This document shows, one piece after another, positions 6,125 to 7,368 of a DNA stretch of 7,368 nucleotides. This DNA is from Acidobacteriota bacterium. GTDB taxonomy: Bacteria; Acidobacteriota; Blastocatellia; Pyrinomonadales; Pyrinomonadaceae. A program made the position numbers and the translations under genes. The notes below the pieces were generated by a model. The model searched no databases and was not told the origin of the DNA. It saw nothing but the letters and a program-made list of their open reading frames with translations. Position 1 is the stretch's first letter; the number at the start of each line of letters is the position of its first letter. Location of the stretch: assembly GCA_013813755.1 (NCBI GenBank), contig JACCRD010000099.1:1-7368 (forward strand). The letters are read 5' to 3'.

Positions 6125-6145
6125 TGCTAAAAATCTATTTTAGCA
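6125..6145. promoter_or_regulatory. Perfect 8-bp inverted repeat upstream of grpE (possible operator)
   Basis: TGCTAAAA (6125-6132) and TTTTAGCA (6138-6145) are perfect inverted copies 5 bp apart. The repeat begins 22 bp before the grpE ATG and overlaps the candidate minus-strand -10 box. It is unlike a terminator, since no T-run follows and the stem is AT-rich. GTGTGCTAA (6122-6130) matches one arm of the HrcA operator CIRCE (GAGTGCTAA) at 8 of 9 positions, but the partner arm at the proper 9-bp distance is absent. Confidence 0.4.
6137..6145 (-). promoter_or_regulatory. Candidate extended -10 box of grpE
   Basis: On the minus strand TGCTAAAAT combines an extended-10 TGn with TAAAAT (one mismatch to TATAAT). 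Transcription would start near 6130, about 27 nt before the ATG. The -35 region 17-18 bp upstream (TTTCTT or TTTTCT) is poor, so this is only a candidate. It would give grpE expression independent of clpB. Confidence 0.35.
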
Positions 6146-6171
6146 AACCATTTATCATAAAGAAAATTCGT

Positions 6172-6235
6172 CGCGAATAACACAAACTCAACGAATAGCT
6201 TTTGCTTTTTATTTGACTTGCGTGTGTCATTCGCG
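6172..6235 (-). repeat. Long imperfect inverted repeat after clpB
   Basis: Two 26-bp arms, 6172-6197 and 6210-6235, are inverted copies at 18 of 26 positions around a 12-bp spacer. In minus-strand RNA, G-U wobbles turn the outer part into an unbroken 13-bp stem (CGCGAAUGACACA with UGUGUUAUUCGCG); in plus-strand RNA the same position is an A-C mismatch. It lies 11 bp after the clpB stop and is followed on the minus strand by ACGAATTTTCTTT. It could act as a clpB 3' hairpin or attenuator, or be a copy of a dispersed palindromic element. The large ~38-nt loop and delayed T-tract make it atypical as a terminator. A smaller nested palindrome, ATTCG-TCG-CGAAT, lies at 6166-6178. Confidence 0.5.
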
Positions 6236-6246
6236 GCTTGTCCTTA

Positions 6247-7368
6247 TTATGCTGAAGCAATCGTCTTGGCTTCCGGCGCGAAATTCAGCGCGTCACCGTC
6301 AGCTGAAACGCGCAATTGCTGACCGCTTGAAACTTCGCCGTTGAGGAGTTTTACCGCCAGAGGGTTTTGAATCAGCGTCTGAATAGCGCGTTTCAGAGGT
6401 CTCGCGCCGAAAGTCGGGTCGTAGCCTTCACTGACCAGCAAATCTTTCGCCGAATCGTCTAAAACAATTTCCACGCCTCGCTCCTTTAACATTTTATGCA
6501 GGCGTTCAAGCTGAACGTCGATAATTTGAGAAATGTGTTCACGCGAAAGCTGCTTAAAGACAACAATATCGTCGATTCGATTTAAGAATTCGGGCTTAAA
6601 GTGATCTTGCAAAATGCCCAAAACCATTTCCTTGACCGGTGTATCGACCAGCGCGGAAGACTGAATCTCACGCGAGCCTAAATTTGAAGTCATTATCAGA
6701 ACCGTATTTTTGAAATCAACCGTTCTGCCTTTGGAATCCGTCAATCGCCCGTCGTCAAGGATTTGTAGCAAAAGATTAAAAACATCCGGATGCGCTTTTT
6801 CAATTTCATCAAATAAAATCACTGAATAAGGACGGCGGCGCACGGCTTCGGTCAATTGTCCGCCTTCTTCGTAGCCGACGTATCCGGGCGGCGCGCCGAT
6901 CATCCGCGCGACCGCGTGTTTTTCCATATATTCCGACATATCCAGCCTGATAAGCGCGCGTTCGTCGTCAAACAAAAATTCAGCGAGCGCACGTGCCGTT
7001 TCGGTTTTGCCGACCCCGGTCGGACCAAGGAAGATAAATGAACCAACCGGGCGATTCGGGTCTTGCAGCCCGGCGCGAGCGCGGCGAACCGCATTGGCAA
7101 CGGCGTTTAATCCTTCGTCCTGACCGATCACTCGCTTTCGCAAGTTTTCTTCCATCGTGACAAGTTTCTGCATTTCGCCTTCGAGCATTTTCGAAACCGG
7201 AACGCCAGTCCATTTAGCAACAACTTCTGCCACGTCTTCTTCGTCAACATCTTCCTTAAGGAAAATGCCGTCGGTTTGCAGTTCGGCAAGATGCGCCTGC
7301 TCGTCGGCAAGCTGTTTTTCAAGTTCGGGAATGCGACCGTATTGCAATTCCGCCGCCCGGTTTAAATC
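6247..7368 (-). CDS. clpB: ATP-dependent disaggregase ClpB, C-terminal part (5' end cut off)
   Basis: A hexameric AAA+ chaperone that, with DnaK/DnaJ/GrpE, threads proteins out of aggregates after heat stress. 373 residues are visible, opening with DLNRAAELQYGRIPELEKQL. That sequence ends the middle coiled-coil domain, which identifies ClpB rather than ClpA. About 490-500 N-terminal residues (N domain, first AAA+ ring, most of the coiled coil) lie beyond the window. The second AAA+ module is complete: Walker A GPTGVGKT (7003-7026), substrate-gripping pore loop GYVGYE (6868-6885), Walker B VILFDE (6805-6822), sensor-1 region TSNLGS (6673-6690), arginine finger in FLNRIDD (R at 6577-6579) and sensor-2 GARPLKR (6388-6408). 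A short poorly conserved tail (FAPEAKTIASA) ends the protein. A TTG at 7345-7347 is internal and not a start. No frameshift is seen. grpE lies 143 bp downstream on the same strand, joining two DnaK partners. Confidence 0.97.
   Translation of the reverse strand, partial: DLNRAAELQYGRIPELEKQLADEQAHLAELQTDGIFLKEDVDEEDVAEVVAKWTGVPVSKMLEGEMQKLVTMEENLRKRVIGQDEGLNAVANAVRRARAGLQDPNRPVGSFIFLGPTGVGKTETARALAEFLFDDERALIRLDMSEYMEKHAVARMIGAPPGYVGYEEGGQLTEAVRRRPYSVILFDEIEKAHPDVFNLLLQILDDGRLTDSKGRTVDFKNTVLIMTSNLGSREIQSSALVDTPVKEMVLGILQDHFKPEFLNRIDDIVVFKQLSREHISQIIDVQLERLHKMLKERGVEIVLDDSAKDLLVSEGYDPTFGARPLKRAIQTLIQNPLAVKLLNGEVSSGQQLRVSADGDALNFAPEAKTIASA

Noticed and set aside
6213..6218. TTGACT on the plus strand as a -35 box
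   Set aside because: It points into clpB in antisense and is part of the right arm of the inverted repeat; no matching -10 is seen.
6104..6246. Complete CIRCE (HrcA) or HAIR (HspR) operator upstream of grpE
   Set aside because: Only a single CIRCE-like arm (6122-6130) and a lone ACTCAA (6186-6191) are present; the partner arms are missing at the required spacings.
6980..7213. Arginine-rich minus-strand frames inside clpB
   Set aside because: They are out-of-frame readings of the conserved Walker A region.

Overview
The window carries seven protein genes in two blocks. Plus strand (1-3501): the 3' part of a WrbA-type quinone oxidoreductase, a YceI-family secreted or anchored protein, glyA (serine hydroxymethyltransferase), and an uncharacterised 252-aa protein close behind glyA. 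Minus strand (7368-3526, read right to left): the C-terminal half of the disaggregase ClpB, the nucleotide-exchange factor GrpE, the prolipoprotein diacylglyceryl transferase Lgt, and an RluD-type pseudouridine synthase. The blocks converge near position 3510. Both ends cut through a gene (wrbA on the left, clpB on the right). There are no rRNA or tRNA genes, insertion sequences, phage genes or CRISPR arrays, and no gene-free stretch over 300 bases.

The content is bacterial chromosomal housekeeping. Coding DNA is of mixed composition, rich in gcg/cgc and gaa/aaa codons, with AT-rich spacers. Lgt carries a cysteine-rich signature unlike the E. coli form, and four of the six genes whose starts are visible have no clear Shine-Dalgarno sequence. 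With the clpB-grpE adjacency this fits a non-proteobacterial phylum. My best guess is Acidobacteriota (Blastocatellia/Pyrinomonadaceae-like), but that is inferred from gene flavour only.

wrbA and yceI (55 bp apart) look like one transcription unit ending at a convincing intrinsic terminator (1310-1344). glyA then has its own good sigma70-type promoter (1358-1386), whose 17-bp spacer contains a perfect-armed 13-bp palindrome; the uncharacterised gene follows 15 bp after glyA. On the minus strand, clpB and grpE are separated by 143 bp holding a long imperfect inverted repeat next to clpB and a short perfect inverted repeat over a candidate grpE promoter. grpE, lgt and rluD follow with small gaps (61 and 9 bp), so lgt-rluD is almost certainly co-transcribed. 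ClpB and GrpE both serve the DnaK chaperone system, Lgt starts lipoprotein maturation at the inner membrane, and RluD modifies 23S rRNA.

I see no clearly novel multi-gene system. The points most worth checking are the palindrome in the glyA promoter, the unknown gene behind glyA, the inverted repeats between clpB and grpE, the repeat-like expansion inside rluD and the Lgt variant.
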